This document shows, piece after piece, positions 47,231-56,703 of a DNA stretch of 64,000 nucleotides. The notes beneath the pieces were generated by a model. The model did not search any database. It saw nothing but the letters and a program-made list of their open reading frames with translations, and had not been told where the DNA came from. The DNA is taken from contig NZ_BJXJ01000001.1 in NCBI RefSeq assembly GCF_007990935.1, forward strand, positions 62,001 through 126,000. Direction: 5' to 3'. The translations under genes and the position numbers were made by a program. Position 1 is the first letter of the stretch, and each line of letters begins with the position of its first letter. The stretch is from Vibrio sagamiensis NBRC 104589 (GTDB lineage: Bacteria > Pseudomonadota > Gammaproteobacteria > Enterobacterales > Vibrionaceae).

Positions 47231-49339
47231 ATGTTCGAAAAACCAGTTGTTAAAACGTTCCAGTACGGTAACCACACCGTTACTCTAGAAACTGGCGTTA
47301 TTGCACGTCAAGCTACGGCTGCAGTTATGGTTACTATGGACGATACAGCAGTATTCGTTTCTGTAGTAGGTAAGAAAGAAGCGGTAGAAGGTCAAGACTT
47401 CTTCCCTCTAACCGTTAACTACCAAGAGCGTACTTACGCAGCAGGTAAAATCCCTGGTGGTTTCTTCAAGCGTGAAGGTCGTCCTTCTGAAGGCGAAACG
47501 CTAACGGCTCGTCTAATCGACCGTCCAATCCGTCCTCTATTCCCAGATGCATTTAAAAACGAAGTACAAGTTATTGCAACAGTAGTATCTGTGAACCCAG
47601 ACGTTCAACCAGACATCCCAACAATGATTGGTACGTCTGCTGCACTAGCTATCTCTGGTATTCCGTTCAACGGTCCTATCGGTGCTGCGCGTGTTGGTCA
47701 CATCGACGGTCAACTAGTACTTAACCCAAGTAACACTGAGCTAGAAGCATCTAAGCTAGACCTCGTTGTTGCGGGTACTGAATCGGCAGTACTAATGGTT
47801 GAATCAGAAGCTGACAACCTAACTGAAGAAGAAATGCTATCTGCGGTTGTATTCGGTCACGATCAACAACAAGTAGTGATTAAAGCAATCAACGAATTCA
47901 AAGCTGAAGTTGCTACTCCTGCTTGGGATTGGGTTGCACCAGCAGAGAACACTGCGCTGGTTACTAAGATCGCTGAACTTGCTGAAACGAAACTGGTTGA
48001 AGCTTACCAAATCACTGAGAAGATGGCTCGTTACGACCGTATCCACGAAATCGCTGGTGAAGTTAACGAAGTGCTGCTTGCTGAAGATCCAGAAGCAAAC
48101 ACAAAAGAAATCCACACTATCTTCCACGATCTAGAGAAGACAGTTGTACGTCGCAGCATCATCGCTGGTAACCCACGTATCGATGGTCGTGAAAAAGACA
48201 TGGTTCGTGCGCTTGACGTACGTACTGGTGTTCTTCCTCGTACTCACGGTTCTTCACTCTTTACTCGTGGTGAAACTCAAGCGCTAGTAACTGCGACTCT
48301 AGGTACGCAGCGTGACGCTCAAATCATCGACGAGCTAACAGGTGAGCGTAAAGATCACTTCCTACTACACTACAACTTCCCTCCATACTGTGTTGGTGAA
48401 ACTGGTTTTGTAGGTTCTCCTAAGCGTCGTGAAATCGGTCACGGTAAACTGGCTAAACGCGGTATCGCAGCAGTAATGCCTTCTGTTGATGAGTTCCCAT
48501 ACACAGTACGTGTTGTATCGGAAATCACAGAATCTAACGGCTCTTCTTCAATGGCTTCTGTATGTGGTACTTCTCTTGCTCTTATGGACGCAGGTGTGCC
48601 AATTAAGTCTTCTGTTGCGGGTATCGCAATGGGTCTTGTTAAAGAAGGCGACGACTTCGTTGTTCTTTCTGACATCCTTGGTGACGAAGACCACCTAGGT
48701 GACATGGACTTTAAAGTAGCAGGTACTAACACTGGTATCACGGCACTTCAAATGGACATCAAGATCGAAGGTATCACTAAAGAGATCATGCAAATTGCGC
48801 TTAACCAAGCTCAAGGTGCACGTAAGCACATCCTATCTGTAATGGATGAAGCGATCTCTGGCGCTCGTGAAGATATCTCTGAATTTGCACCACGTATTCA
48901 TATGATGAAGATCAGTGCAGAGAAGATCAAAGACGTCATTGGTAAAGGTGGCGCTGTTATCCGTGCTCTAACCGAAGAAACGGGTACAACAATTGAAATC
49001 GAAGATGACGGTACGATCAAAATTGCAGCAACGGAAGGCGCTGCAGCGAAAGAAGCGATCCGTCGTATCGAAGAAATCACTGCTGAAGTTGAAGTAGGCC
49101 GTATCTACACAGGTAAAGTTGCGCGTCTAGCGGACTTTGGTGCGTTTGTCACTATCCTTCCTGGTAAAGATGGTCTGGTACACATCTCTCAAATTGCTGA
49201 AACACGTGTTGAGAAAGTGTCTGACTACTTAACTGAAGGTCAAGAAGTACAAGTAAAAGTACTTGAAATTGATCGTCAAGGTCGTGTTCGTTTGAGCATG
49301 AAAGAAGCAGTAGAGAAACCTGAAGCAGCAAGTGAGTAG
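47231..49339 (+). CDS. pnp: Polyribonucleotide nucleotidyltransferase (PNPase)
   Basis: 3'-5' phosphorolytic exoribonuclease of the RNA degradosome. The protein has 702 residues: two RNase PH domains (about 10-140 and 325-460) around a helical domain, then KH (about 553-612, [20 protein letters not shown]) and S1 (about 620-690, [33 protein letters not shown]). Start ATG with AAGGAA upstream. The family-typical [32 protein letters not shown] motif is intact. It is probably post-transcriptionally autoregulated through the leader stem. Confidence 0.98.
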   Translation: MFEKPVVKTFQYGNHTVTLETGVIARQATAAVMVTMDDTAVFVSVVGKKEAVEGQDFFPLTVNYQERTYAAGKIPGGFFKREGRPSEGETLTARLIDRPIRPLFPDAFKNEVQVIATVVSVNPDVQPDIPTMIGTSAALAISGIPFNGPIGAARVGHIDGQLVLNPSNTELEASKLDLVVAGTESAVLMVESEADNLTEEEMLSAVVFGHDQQQVVIKAINEFKAEVATPAWDWVAPAENTALVTKIAELAETKLVEAYQITEKMARYDRIHEIAGEVNEVLLAEDPEANTKEIHTIFHDLEKTVVRRSIIAGNPRIDGREKDMVRALDVRTGVLPRTHGSSLFTRGETQALVTATLGTQRDAQIIDELTGERKDHFLLHYNFPPYCVGETGFVGSPKRREIGHGKLAKRGIAAVMPSVDEFPYTVRVVSEITESNGSSSMASVCGTSLALMDAGVPIKSSVAGIAMGLVKEGDDFVVLSDILGDEDHLGDMDFKVAGTNTGITALQMDIKIEGITKEIMQIALNQAQGARKHILSVMDEAISGAREDISEFAPRIHMMKISAEKIKDVIGKGGAVIRALTEETGTTIEIEDDGTIKIAATEGAAAKEAIRRIEEITAEVEVGRIYTGKVARLADFGAFVTILPGKDGLVHISQIAETRVEKVSDYLTEGQEVQVKVLEIDRQGRVRLSMKEAVEKPEAASE

Positions 49340-49385
49340 AACTTTACAGGTTTCATTCACTGATTAGCTTATTACATGATATAAA

Positions 49386-49413
49386 GGGGAGCGTTTTTCG
49401 CTCCCTTTTTTTT
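49386..49413 (+). terminator. Terminator of pnp
   Basis: GGGAGCG/CGCTCCC stem with a TTTTT loop followed by eight T, 47 bp after the pnp stop. Confidence 0.94.
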
Positions 49414-49512
49414 GGGTTGATTTTAGGAGATTTTTATCCTAATAACTGATATTTTCTCAGGTAGATATAACACATACTCAGACCATAGGTGGTCTATAAA
49501 GGAGTTCTCATT

Positions 49513-50415
49513 GTGAAATGGTTGCAAACCGCAAGTATTGGTATGGCGTTGGTTCTGGCTGGTTGTGCTAATGTAAATCAGTCCTCTTCATCAAACTTTC
49601 TGTATCCACCAATGGCGGTAGCTCTTCAGCCGAATGTACAACAGGAAGTGCAGATTGCTCGACTTTCGCAGCTTCTACAACGTCCTGATTTGCAGCCAGC
49701 AGTTCGAGCCAAGATGCATTACGAGCGCGGAAGTTATTATGACAGTGTTGGCTTGCGTGACCTTGCTCGATTGGATTTTAATCAGTCATTACAATTGAAT
49801 CCTGCTCAGCCAGATATTTTTAATCTTTTAGGCGTTTATTTCACTCAAGTAGGGGAGTTTGATGCGGCTTATGAAGCCTTTGACTCGACATTAGAGCTTG
49901 CTCCTGATAACTCCTATGCTGAGAGAAACCGTGCGATTGCACTTTATTATGGAGGTCGGACCGATCTCGCACTTGAAGAAATGACGGCGCATTATCAGGC
50001 CATGCCAAGTGACCCTTTCCGGGCTCTATGGCTGTATATTATTGAAGCCGAAAAAAATCCTGAGCAAGCCAAAGCGAGTCTTCAACAACGTTATCAACGT
50101 GATCGAAGTGAAGAATGGGGTTGGGCTCTAGTGGCGATTATGCTTCGAGATGTCAGTGACCAAGCTGCATTTCAAGCAATAATGGCAGGATCTAATGAAA
50201 ACTACCGTCTGGCTGAGCATTTGACAGAGGCCTATTTTTATTTAGGTAAACGTTCTCAGCTAGAGGGAAAGACCGCCGAAGCAGTCTCTTTATACAAATT
50301 GGCGATTTCGTTTAATGTATACGAGTACATTGAGCACCGTTATTCATTCTTAGAACTTGCACAAATCTTTGAGCGATTACAAAAAGATGCACTAGAGAAA
50401 AATAAACCGTCATAA
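49513..50415 (+). CDS. nlpI: Lipoprotein NlpI (TPR)
   Basis: Outer-membrane lipoprotein adaptor that presents peptidoglycan endopeptidases to the protease Prc and scaffolds hydrolases. The protein has 300 residues. The lipobox LVLAGC puts the lipidated Cys at residue 18. TPR units run from about 60 to 170 (YERGSYYDSVGLRDLARLDF, FNLLGVYFTQVGEFDAAYEAF, AERNRAIALYYGGRTDLALE) and again near the C terminus. The GTG at 49513 has AAGGAG upstream; a longer frame from 49489 is disfavoured. The position after pnp is conserved in enterics. Confidence 0.94.
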   Translation: MKWLQTASIGMALVLAGCANVNQSSSSNFLYPPMAVALQPNVQQEVQIARLSQLLQRPDLQPAVRAKMHYERGSYYDSVGLRDLARLDFNQSLQLNPAQPDIFNLLGVYFTQVGEFDAAYEAFDSTLELAPDNSYAERNRAIALYYGGRTDLALEEMTAHYQAMPSDPFRALWLYIIEAEKNPEQAKASLQQRYQRDRSEEWGWALVAIMLRDVSDQAAFQAIMAGSNENYRLAEHLTEAYFYLGKRSQLEGKTAEAVSLYKLAISFNVYEYIEHRYSFLELAQIFERLQKDALEKNKPS

Positions 50416-50428
50416 GGCGGTTTATTTT
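50400..50428 (+). terminator. Terminator overlapping the nlpI stop codon
   Basis: AAATAAACCG/CGGTTTATTT perfect 10-bp stem followed by TTC. The nlpI stop codon TAA (50413-50415) lies in the 8-nt loop. Confidence 0.8.
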
Positions 50429-50430
50429 TC

Positions 50431-50475
50431 TTGAGGGCTTCGAAGTTCGAGGTTAAAATAGTTAGCCTGGCTAAC
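50431..50475 (+). promoter_or_regulatory. marR promoter with GTTAGC-N3-GCTAAC operator
   Basis: TTGAGG (50431-50436), 17-bp spacer, TAAAAT (50454-50459). The palindrome GTTAGCCTGGCTAAC (50461-50475) lies just downstream over the predicted start site, an ideal position for autorepression by the MarR protein encoded next. Confidence 0.8.
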
Positions 50476-50489
50476 CAATGGGTGATGTA

Positions 50490-50903
50490 ATGGCATTAGA
50501 AGAAAGCTTAATCGACTTAGAGCGCTTTTGTGCAAAAGCGTGGAGGGTTTACGCAAAAGAAGATCCACTCGCTCATCTGAGTTTTAACGAGTTCGATTAT
50601 CTGCGAGTGATTCAACTTTATCCTGAAGGGATTCGAATTACTGATCTAGCAGAATCTCTTCAAGTGACTAAGCCTTCGGTCTCTAATATGGTGGCTCGAT
50701 TAGTAAAAAAAGGTCTAGTTAAAAGAATCAATTGTCATGAAGACGCACGTGCAAAACGCGTACTACTGACAGAAAAAGTGCTGCAAGAGATGTCCTTAGA
50801 AAAGGTGGTTTATAAAGATATCTCAACTCAGTTGATGTCTAAACTCGATCAACAAGAAGTCAATCAATTACAAAATCTGTTAGATAAGGCATTGAGTGAC
50901 TAA
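50490..50903 (+). CDS. MarR family transcriptional regulator
   Basis: Winged-helix dimeric repressor of 137 residues. The recognition region is RITDLAESLQVTKPSVSNMVARLVKKGLVKRI (about 47-80) and the wing contains DARAKRVLLTEK. Helices at both ends form the dimer. The start is the ATG at 50490 with GGTGAT upstream; an ATG at 50478 is also in frame. The same palindrome occurs before this gene and before the MATE gene downstream, so it probably represses both and responds to a small ligand or exported compound (inference). Its cognate signal is unknown. Confidence 0.9.
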   Translation: MALEESLIDLERFCAKAWRVYAKEDPLAHLSFNEFDYLRVIQLYPEGIRITDLAESLQVTKPSVSNMVARLVKKGLVKRINCHEDARAKRVLLTEKVLQEMSLEKVVYKDISTQLMSKLDQQEVNQLQNLLDKALSD

Positions 50904-50926
50904 ATTATAATTTATTTTTGTCTAAT

Positions 50927-50945
50927 TAGTTAGCTTGGCTAACTA
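50927..50945 (+). promoter_or_regulatory. Second GTTAGC-N3-GCTAAC operator before the MATE gene
   Basis: TAGTTAGCTTGGCTAACTA is an almost perfect 19-bp palindrome with the same arms as the operator before marR. It ends 15 bp before the MATE start codon. A TCTAAT at 50921-50926 directly upstream could be a -10. Confidence 0.78.
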
Positions 50946-50960
50946 TATGTGGTGGAAGTG

Positions 50961-52307
50961 ATGAAAAACGCTATCTATAAACAGTTTTGGAAGTATACGA
51001 TTCCGACCGTTGCGGCGATGTTGGTTAATGGGCTATATCAAGTTGTTGATGGTATTTTTATTGGTCGTTATGTGGGAGCTGATGGATTAGCAGGAATTAA
51101 CGTAGCTTGGCCAATTATCGGCTCTATTCTTGGTATTGGTATGATGATCGGTGTCGGTACGGGGGCTTTAGCCTCAATAAAGCAGGGAGAAAAGGACAGT
51201 GAAGGTGCGAAACGCATTCTCACTACGGGCTTGATGCTATTGCTCGCCATCATGCCAGTAGTGGCGGTAACATTGCACTTTTTTGCCGATGATTTCATCC
51301 GTTGGCAAGGCGCCGAGGGACGAGTGTATGAACTTGGCTTGCAGTACCTACAGGTTTTAGGTGTAGCATGTGTATTTTCGTTGGGTTCAATTGCGATTCC
51401 TTTTCTGCTGCGTAATGATGATAGCCCTAACTTAGCCACTATCTTGATGGTGATAGGTGCAGTCATCAATATTGTATTGGATTATGCATTCATTGCTTGG
51501 CTGGGGTGGGAACTTACTGGAGCTGCCATTGCAACATCGATAGCACAGATGGTAGTAACCGTATTGGGTGTTGGCTACTTCTTTACTTCGAGAGCGAATA
51601 TGCGTTTGTCTTGGAGTCAACTTGATGTTCAGATTAATGTAATTCCAAGAATCCTTGTTATCGGTACGTCGAGCTTTTTTATGTATGCTTACGGCTCGAT
51701 GATGATTGCTTTGCATAACAGCTTATTTGCTCAGCATGGTAGTGCCTTACTGATTGGTGCTTATGCGATCTTGGGTTATATCGTTACTGTGTACTATCTG
51801 GTTGCGGAAGGTATTGCTAATGGCATGCAACCATTGGTGAGTTATAACTATGGTGCTCAAAATAACGAAAATATTCGCAAGTTATTGAAAATATCGTTGG
51901 GTACCTCAGTTCTGGGGGGCATCGCGTTTGTTATTTTGCTGAATATTTTCCCGTATGAATTTGTGTCTGTATTCAATAGCACGGATCAAGCTTTAATTGA
52001 AAGCACGGTCTTGGGGATTCGCTTACATATGTTTGCTTTGTTCTTGGATGGTTTTTTAGTGGTCGCTGCGGCGTATTATCAATCCGTCAATAAGGGGAGC
52101 AAAGCCATGTTCGTCACGATTGGTAATATGTTAATTCAGTTGCCTTTCTTGTTTATTATGCCGAAACTACTGGGTGTTACTGGCATATGGATCGCCTTTC
52201 CACTGTCTAATATTGCCTTGACAGTGGTGGTTATGATTATGATGTGGCGTGATATCCGCCAGCTTAACTGTCAGGATTCGTTTGAGTCTGTCGCCCAACC
52301 TTCTTAA
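50961..52307 (+). CDS. MATE family multidrug efflux transporter
   Basis: Cation-coupled exporter of 448 residues with about 12 membrane spans in two bundles. YTIPTVAAMLVNGLYQVVDGIFIGRYVGADGLAGINVAWPI is the characteristic first bundle opening; NYGAQNNENI and the matching second-half VSYNYG motif are typical of MATE/DinF. The ATG at 50961 follows GGTGGAA; an in-frame GTG at 50949 is less likely. It lies 57 bp after the marR gene and is probably controlled by it. The substrate is not predictable. Confidence 0.92.
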   Translation: MKNAIYKQFWKYTIPTVAAMLVNGLYQVVDGIFIGRYVGADGLAGINVAWPIIGSILGIGMMIGVGTGALASIKQGEKDSEGAKRILTTGLMLLLAIMPVVAVTLHFFADDFIRWQGAEGRVYELGLQYLQVLGVACVFSLGSIAIPFLLRNDDSPNLATILMVIGAVINIVLDYAFIAWLGWELTGAAIATSIAQMVVTVLGVGYFFTSRANMRLSWSQLDVQINVIPRILVIGTSSFFMYAYGSMMIALHNSLFAQHGSALLIGAYAILGYIVTVYYLVAEGIANGMQPLVSYNYGAQNNENIRKLLKISLGTSVLGGIAFVILLNIFPYEFVSVFNSTDQALIESTVLGIRLHMFALFLDGFLVVAAAYYQSVNKGSKAMFVTIGNMLIQLPFLFIMPKLLGVTGIWIAFPLSNIALTVVVMIMMWRDIRQLNCQDSFESVAQPS

Positions 52308-52323
52308 GGTTGACGAAAATGCT

Positions 52324-52407
52324 AGGGTTTGTTGAATGCTATTACTGTGATGACAAAGTTCAATAAACCCTAAAATCTTACCCAAGACCTTTGAGGTGAC
52401 TTGGGTA
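52324..52407. repeat. Two inverted repeats between MATE and ubiV
   Basis: First, AGGGTTTGTTGAA/TTCAATAAACCCT (52324-52336/52359-52371; one mismatch, 22-nt loop). Second, TACCCAAG/CTTGGGTA (52379-52386/52400-52407) with a nested ACCT-TTG-AGGT. The second resembles the CCCAAG elements upstream of erpA. They lie between convergent genes and may end transcription from either side. Confidence 0.65.
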
Positions 52408-52429
52408 TGTTTCGTTGTCCAAAGTGCGA

Positions 52430-53305
52430 CTAACTTTTGACATCTAGACCTGATAGACGGTGCCAATATCCATTACATTCAAGTTTTGAAAGTCTTTGAG
52501 GAGCACTTCCTTGTTGATTAGCTCGGAACTGATTCAACTGAGATAAAGTACTTAGGCCGAGTGGACTTAAACGCACGACATCAACGACCCCCTGCATTGC
52601 TGGCAGCTCATTTACTAAGTTATAGCAATAGCCTGATTGAGTTTGAATACCATTAAGGTTAAAGATTTCCTGGCCTTCTTGGCTTTTAACTACCATACCG
52701 CTTGGGTACTTTATACAGCAGGTTTGGCATACATCCTTGGCTCTATTTTCTGCACGAGCAGTAAAACAGCGTGCAGAGTAAGCGAGTGGAAGGTAACCAT
52801 GGCTGAATACTTCCACTTCGAATTTGTGACGAATACCAAGCTCATCACACTGCGTCAAAATATCCACCAACCACTCCCGAGAGAGCTCAACAGGCATGCA
52901 CCAGCGGATCATACCTTTGTTTAGGAAAAGATTGAGAGTTTGGGCATTGTAGCTGTTAACCGCAGGACCAACGACAAATGGCACTTTTTTCTCATGGGCT
53001 AATTGAATGGCTGAAACGTCATTGGCTTCTATTATAAATTCGCCATTGTCGATCAGTGTTTTCATTATCGACAGTTCACTCGGGGCTTCCAATAAGGCCA
53101 TAGTTGAGAGAACCACTTGTTTGCCTTCTTCTGCGAGAGATTTGGCAACCTCGAACCATTGTTTGGGTTTGAGTTCTCTCCTTTTTGAACATACGGTTTC
53201 GCCTAAATAGATGATATCGGCTGAGGACTGTTTTGCTTGCTGATAAAAGCTTTCCACTTCTTGTTTAGGCCAGAAGTACAGGAGTGGACCTAGGGAGTAT
53301 TTCAT
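52430..53305 (-). CDS. ubiV: Ubiquinone biosynthesis protein UbiV (U32 peptidase-like, 4Fe-4S)
   Basis: With UbiU and UbiT it supports oxygen-independent ubiquinone synthesis by hydroxylating the ring without O2. The protein has 291 residues. The four Fe-S ligands known in E. coli are conserved at the same numbers: Cys39, Cys180, Cys193 and Cys197 (Cys196 also present). [14 protein letters not shown] opens the family. The start is the ATG at 53305 with AAGAGAA upstream. It lies 14 bp after ubiU, one operon. Confidence 0.95.
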   Translation of the reverse strand: MKYSLGPLLYFWPKQEVESFYQQAKQSSADIIYLGETVCSKRRELKPKQWFEVAKSLAEEGKQVVLSTMALLEAPSELSIMKTLIDNGEFIIEANDVSAIQLAHEKKVPFVVGPAVNSYNAQTLNLFLNKGMIRWCMPVELSREWLVDILTQCDELGIRHKFEVEVFSHGYLPLAYSARCFTARAENRAKDVCQTCCIKYPSGMVVKSQEGQEIFNLNGIQTQSGYCYNLVNELPAMQGVVDVVRLSPLGLSTLSQLNQFRANQQGSAPQRLSKLECNGYWHRLSGLDVKS

Positions 53306-53319
53306 TGCATTATTCTCTT

Positions 53320-54333
53320 TTATTGCCATTGACGATGGTAAGCACCTAAAGTGGTTTGTCTGCCTTCAGAGACATTCGCTAATGCAGTATTCCATTCATT
53401 GTTAACTTGATACGCTTCTGGATTTGACTGATAGCTGTCAATGGCTGCACGCCAAGCTCGTGTCACTTGTTCAACATAAGCAGGGCTTCGTTGGCGTCCT
53501 TCAATTTTTACTGAGGCGACATTGGCGGCAAATAACTCAGGTAATATCGATAAGGTATTTAAGCTGGTAGGCTCTTCTAACACATGGTAGCGTTTTCTTT
53601 CTCCAGTAAGATCAATGTCGAAACGACCTTTGCATAGAGTCGGATAGCCGGCTGATTCATTTTCTTGATAGCGATCAATAAGAATATTATTGAGTCGTGA
53701 TTCTAAGCCTTGTGAGGTTTCTTGCCATCGAACATACTGAGCTGGAGAGCATGCACCGGCGGTATTTGGTGACTCGCCAGTCAGGTAGGACGAGAGGTAA
53801 CAGCGTCCTTCTGACATGATACATAAACTCCCAAACCCAAACACTTCTAACTCGACATCACTTGGAATGTGTCGAGAAAGTTGCTTAACTTGATGGATAG
53901 ACAGTACTCTCGGGAGAACAATGCGCTTAATATTAAAGTTTTGTTTATAGAAATTTATCGCCGCAAGATTGGTTGCTGAGGCTTGAACGGATAGGTGTAA
54001 TTCGAGATTTGGGTAGGTTTTTGTTGCATATTCTAAGACAGCAATGTCTGCGATAATTAGGGCATCAATCCCTAATGCAGCAGCATGGTCAACGGCATTT
54101 GTCCAGCGATTAAATCCATTGGGATGCGCAAAAGTATTTAATGCAATGTGGATTTTTTTGTTTCTCTCATGGACATACTGTACCGCTTTCTCTAATTTTT
54201 TTGCGTTGAAGTTAAGGCCTGCAAAATGACGGGCATTGGTGTCATCTTTAAAGCCAATGTAAACGGCATCAGCGCCGCAATCAATGGCGGTTTTAAGCGC
54301 AGGCAAGTTACCTGCAGGACACAGAAGTTCCAT
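53320..54333 (-). CDS. ubiU: Ubiquinone biosynthesis protein UbiU (U32 peptidase-like, 4Fe-4S)
   Basis: Partner of UbiV in a heterodimer that hydroxylates ubiquinone precursors anaerobically using prephenate as oxygen donor. The protein has 337 residues. The four ligand cysteines are Cys171, Cys178, Cys195 and Cys234, with the same spacing as in E. coli Ubi[28 protein letters not shown] is the U32 opening. First gene of ubiUV, with a candidate FNR-type site upstream. Confidence 0.95.
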   Translation of the reverse strand: MELLCPAGNLPALKTAIDCGADAVYIGFKDDTNARHFAGLNFNAKKLEKAVQYVHERNKKIHIALNTFAHPNGFNRWTNAVDHAAALGIDALIIADIAVLEYATKTYPNLELHLSVQASATNLAAINFYKQNFNIKRIVLPRVLSIHQVKQLSRHIPSDVELEVFGFGSLCIMSEGRCYLSSYLTGESPNTAGACSPAQYVRWQETSQGLESRLNNILIDRYQENESAGYPTLCKGRFDIDLTGERKRYHVLEEPTSLNTLSILPELFAANVASVKIEGRQRSPAYVEQVTRAWRAAIDSYQSNPEAYQVNNEWNTALANVSEGRQTTLGAYHRQWQ

Positions 54334-54369
54334 ATAATCACGATATTAAACAAATAAAAAGGAGCGAAT

Positions 54370-54411
54370 ATTTTATGGAGAATAGGCTCTGCTCAACTTG
54401 ACCTAAATTAT
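54370..54411 (-). promoter_or_regulatory. Candidate FNR-type promoter of ubiUV
   Basis: On the minus strand TAAAAT (54375-54370) is a reasonable -10. The imperfect site read on the plus strand as TTGAC-CTAA-ATTAT (54398-54411) matches 7 of 10 positions of the FNR consensus and is centred 41.5 bp upstream of the start site predicted from that -10. E. coli ubiUV is FNR-activated. The match is weak by sequence alone. Confidence 0.4.
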
Positions 54412-54459
54412 GTTTACTTTAGATCCTTGGTTATTTTCGTCGAAGCCAATAAGAGGTCG

Positions 54460-56499
54460 CTAGCTTTTCTGGTAAAGACATTGGGCGAATAGGGTTTCCA
54501 CATCATGTTTAGGCTGAGGTCGATAAAAATGAAAACCTTGAATGGAATGGCATTGCAGGTTGGAGAGTAAAGCTGCTTGTTGGTGGCTTTCGACGCCTTC
54601 GGCTACCACATTCATATTCAGAGATTTACCTAGATTGATGATATTTTCAATAACGGTGACTTGTTTGGGTGACATATCGATATCGTTGATAAATTCACGG
54701 TCAATTTTAAGCTCATCAATCGGAAATCGAGCTAAGTAGGACAGAGAAGAGTAGCCGGTGCCAAAGTCATCTATTGATAAGGTAAAACCTAATTTCTTGA
54801 TTGAGTTTAGCATTTGTAATGTGTGCTGACTGTCACTCATTACGGCGCTTTCTGTTAATTCAAAAGTAATGCAGCTCGGATCAAGTTTGGTAGTGCGAAT
54901 CATCTTTTCGACATAATCGATCAAATGTGGGTTTTGGAACTGTTGCGCTGAAAGGTTAATCGCAATACGCCCGGGAAGAATACCCTGGTGTTTCCAATGC
55001 TTAACATTAGCAAAAACTTCTCTCATTACGATCCGGCCTAACTGCTCGATCAAGCCTGCCTGCTCAGCAACTGGAATGAAGACACTAGGGCTGATGTAGC
55101 CTTCCACTGGGTGCTTCCAGCGAACAAGTGCTTCGGCTCCATTGATGCTAAAGTCACGTGTTGTCACTTTGGGTTGATACCAAACTTCAAGGCCATTTTG
55201 CTGTAAGGCCTTTTGAAGTTCGATTTCAAGCCACAAACGCATACGAGCTTCTTTATTCATCCGATCGTTGAATTTACTTAAGTAGTTGCGACCCCGTTTT
55301 TTTGCCTGATGCATAGCAGTATCAGCATTTTGTAGTAGACTGCGAGCATTATGCCCATATTGAGGATAATAAACGCTGCCGACAGAGCAGGTTAATTGTT
55401 TAGTAAAGTGCTGTAAATCAAATGGCTGATTTATTAGTGATACGATTTGTTGTGACAGTATATCTGCGGTATGAGCACTTTCAGGGTTTGGTAGGAGTAC
55501 ACCAAACTCATCGGCACCTAAATGAGCAATGATGCATTGTCTAGGTAATTTTTTTCGAAGTCGTGTTGCAATCTCTTTTATAACCTTATCACCAATAAGG
55601 TGGCCCAGAGAGTCATTAATGCGTTTGAAATTATCAATGTCTAGGTACAGTAATAGTTGTGGTATTTTAAATTCAATAAGTTGATCAATATGCTTAGTAA
55701 AGCCCTGTCGGCTATACAGCTTGGTGAAGTCATCAATATAAGTATCATGCCAAGAATTTGAGAAGTTTGATAGGGTGGGCTTATCTACATCTTGAATAAG
55801 AACAAGCTGTGTTAGTTCACCAAAATTGATCAAAAGGCTACTTTTTAATTGAAGTTCTCTTTCTTGCTCAAGTTTTAGGCTTGTTACGCAAATATATGGT
55901 TTTGTGGAAAGAAAGTGAGTAGTATTTGAGCCGAATATTTTCTTTCTGTTGGCACCCATAAACGAAGAAGATAGTGGCGTTCCAATCAAATCATCTGGTG
56001 AGCTAACACCGAGTAATCGAGCTGATGATGGGTTTGCAGTAACGATGGTATCCTCTTTTATTAGTAATATTCCATCTGATAATGTCTCCATTAGCAGAGA
56101 AACTTTTTTTTCCGGTGTTTTGATTGAACACGAGAGCAAGTGCTTTTCTGAAGTATCGATCGCATGGACGAATACAGCACTTATCGAATGCTCTTCGTAG
56201 ATAGGGATTAGAGAGAAGTAGAGCTTAGTTTCTAAACCTGTTTCACCTAATGTAATTTCTGCAGTTAGATACTCACCATTGAAGGCTTGCTGATAGTAAG
56301 GGGCAAGCTGCTGATAAAATTGTTTCCCTAGGAGCTGTTCATCATCCAGTCCTACAATTTGCTTTTTAGTTAACCCAGCAATAGCACAGTATCGGTCACT
56401 CACCATTTGATAGTGGAAATTTTTGTCAATAATGGCATAAAAAGATGGACTATTTGCTGTTAGTCGTGTGAACCAATATTGTAATTGCTGATAAGGCAT
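54460..56499 (-). CDS. rocS: PAS-PAS-GGDEF-EAL protein, probable c-di-GMP phosphodiesterase (RocS-like)
   Basis: The protein has 679 residues and no clear membrane span. Two PAS-like domains (about 10-120 and 130-240) are followed by GGDEF (about 253-410) and EAL (about 420-675). The GGDEF signature is altered to GADEF (328-332). The EAL site looks intact: EAL at 456-458, FELTESAVM, DDFGTGYSSLSYL, IDELKIDREF and AEGVESHQQ. This predicts a phosphodiesterase whose GGDEF domain may only bind GTP. The neighbourhood (next to ubiU) is that of rocS in V. cholerae, a biofilm/rugosity regulator; orthology is my inference from position and domain order. Confidence 0.85.
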   Translation of the reverse strand: MPYQQLQYWFTRLTANSPSFYAIIDKNFHYQMVSDRYCAIAGLTKKQIVGLDDEQLLGKQFYQQLAPYYQQAFNGEYLTAEITLGETGLETKLYFSLIPIYEEHSISAVFVHAIDTSEKHLLSCSIKTPEKKVSLLMETLSDGILLIKEDTIVTANPSSARLLGVSSPDDLIGTPLSSSFMGANRKKIFGSNTTHFLSTKPYICVTSLKLEQERELQLKSSLLINFGELTQLVLIQDVDKPTLSNFSNSWHDTYIDDFTKLYSRQGFTKHIDQLIEFKIPQLLLYLDIDNFKRINDSLGHLIGDKVIKEIATRLRKKLPRQCIIAHLGADEFGVLLPNPESAHTADILSQQIVSLINQPFDLQHFTKQLTCSVGSVYYPQYGHNARSLLQNADTAMHQAKKRGRNYLSKFNDRMNKEARMRLWLEIELQKALQQNGLEVWYQPKVTTRDFSINGAEALVRWKHPVEGYISPSVFIPVAEQAGLIEQLGRIVMREVFANVKHWKHQGILPGRIAINLSAQQFQNPHLIDYVEKMIRTTKLDPSCITFELTESAVMSDSQHTLQMLNSIKKLGFTLSIDDFGTGYSSLSYLARFPIDELKIDREFINDIDMSPKQVTVIENIINLGKSLNMNVVAEGVESHQQAALLSNLQCHSIQGFHFYRPQPKHDVETLFAQCLYQKS

Positions 56500-56703
56500 T
56501 AATAATCACCTATTTTGATACTTTGAGTTTATTGTTGTTAAAGTGTGATTATTATATTATTTATTTATAATTTTATCCCTTAGATATTGTTATTTTGATT
56601 GTACTTTTTATCAGTAAAATGTTCATTTTTTGATGCATCACAGGTATTAAAGTTGAGTGATTTCGTAATATGACTCATCGAAAATTATCTACGGAAATGA
56701 AGC

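Noticed and set aside
56631..56640. TGATGCATCA before ubiT as an FNR site
   Set aside because: The half-sites are separated by 2 bp instead of 4, so it does not fit FNR, although it is a perfect palindrome.
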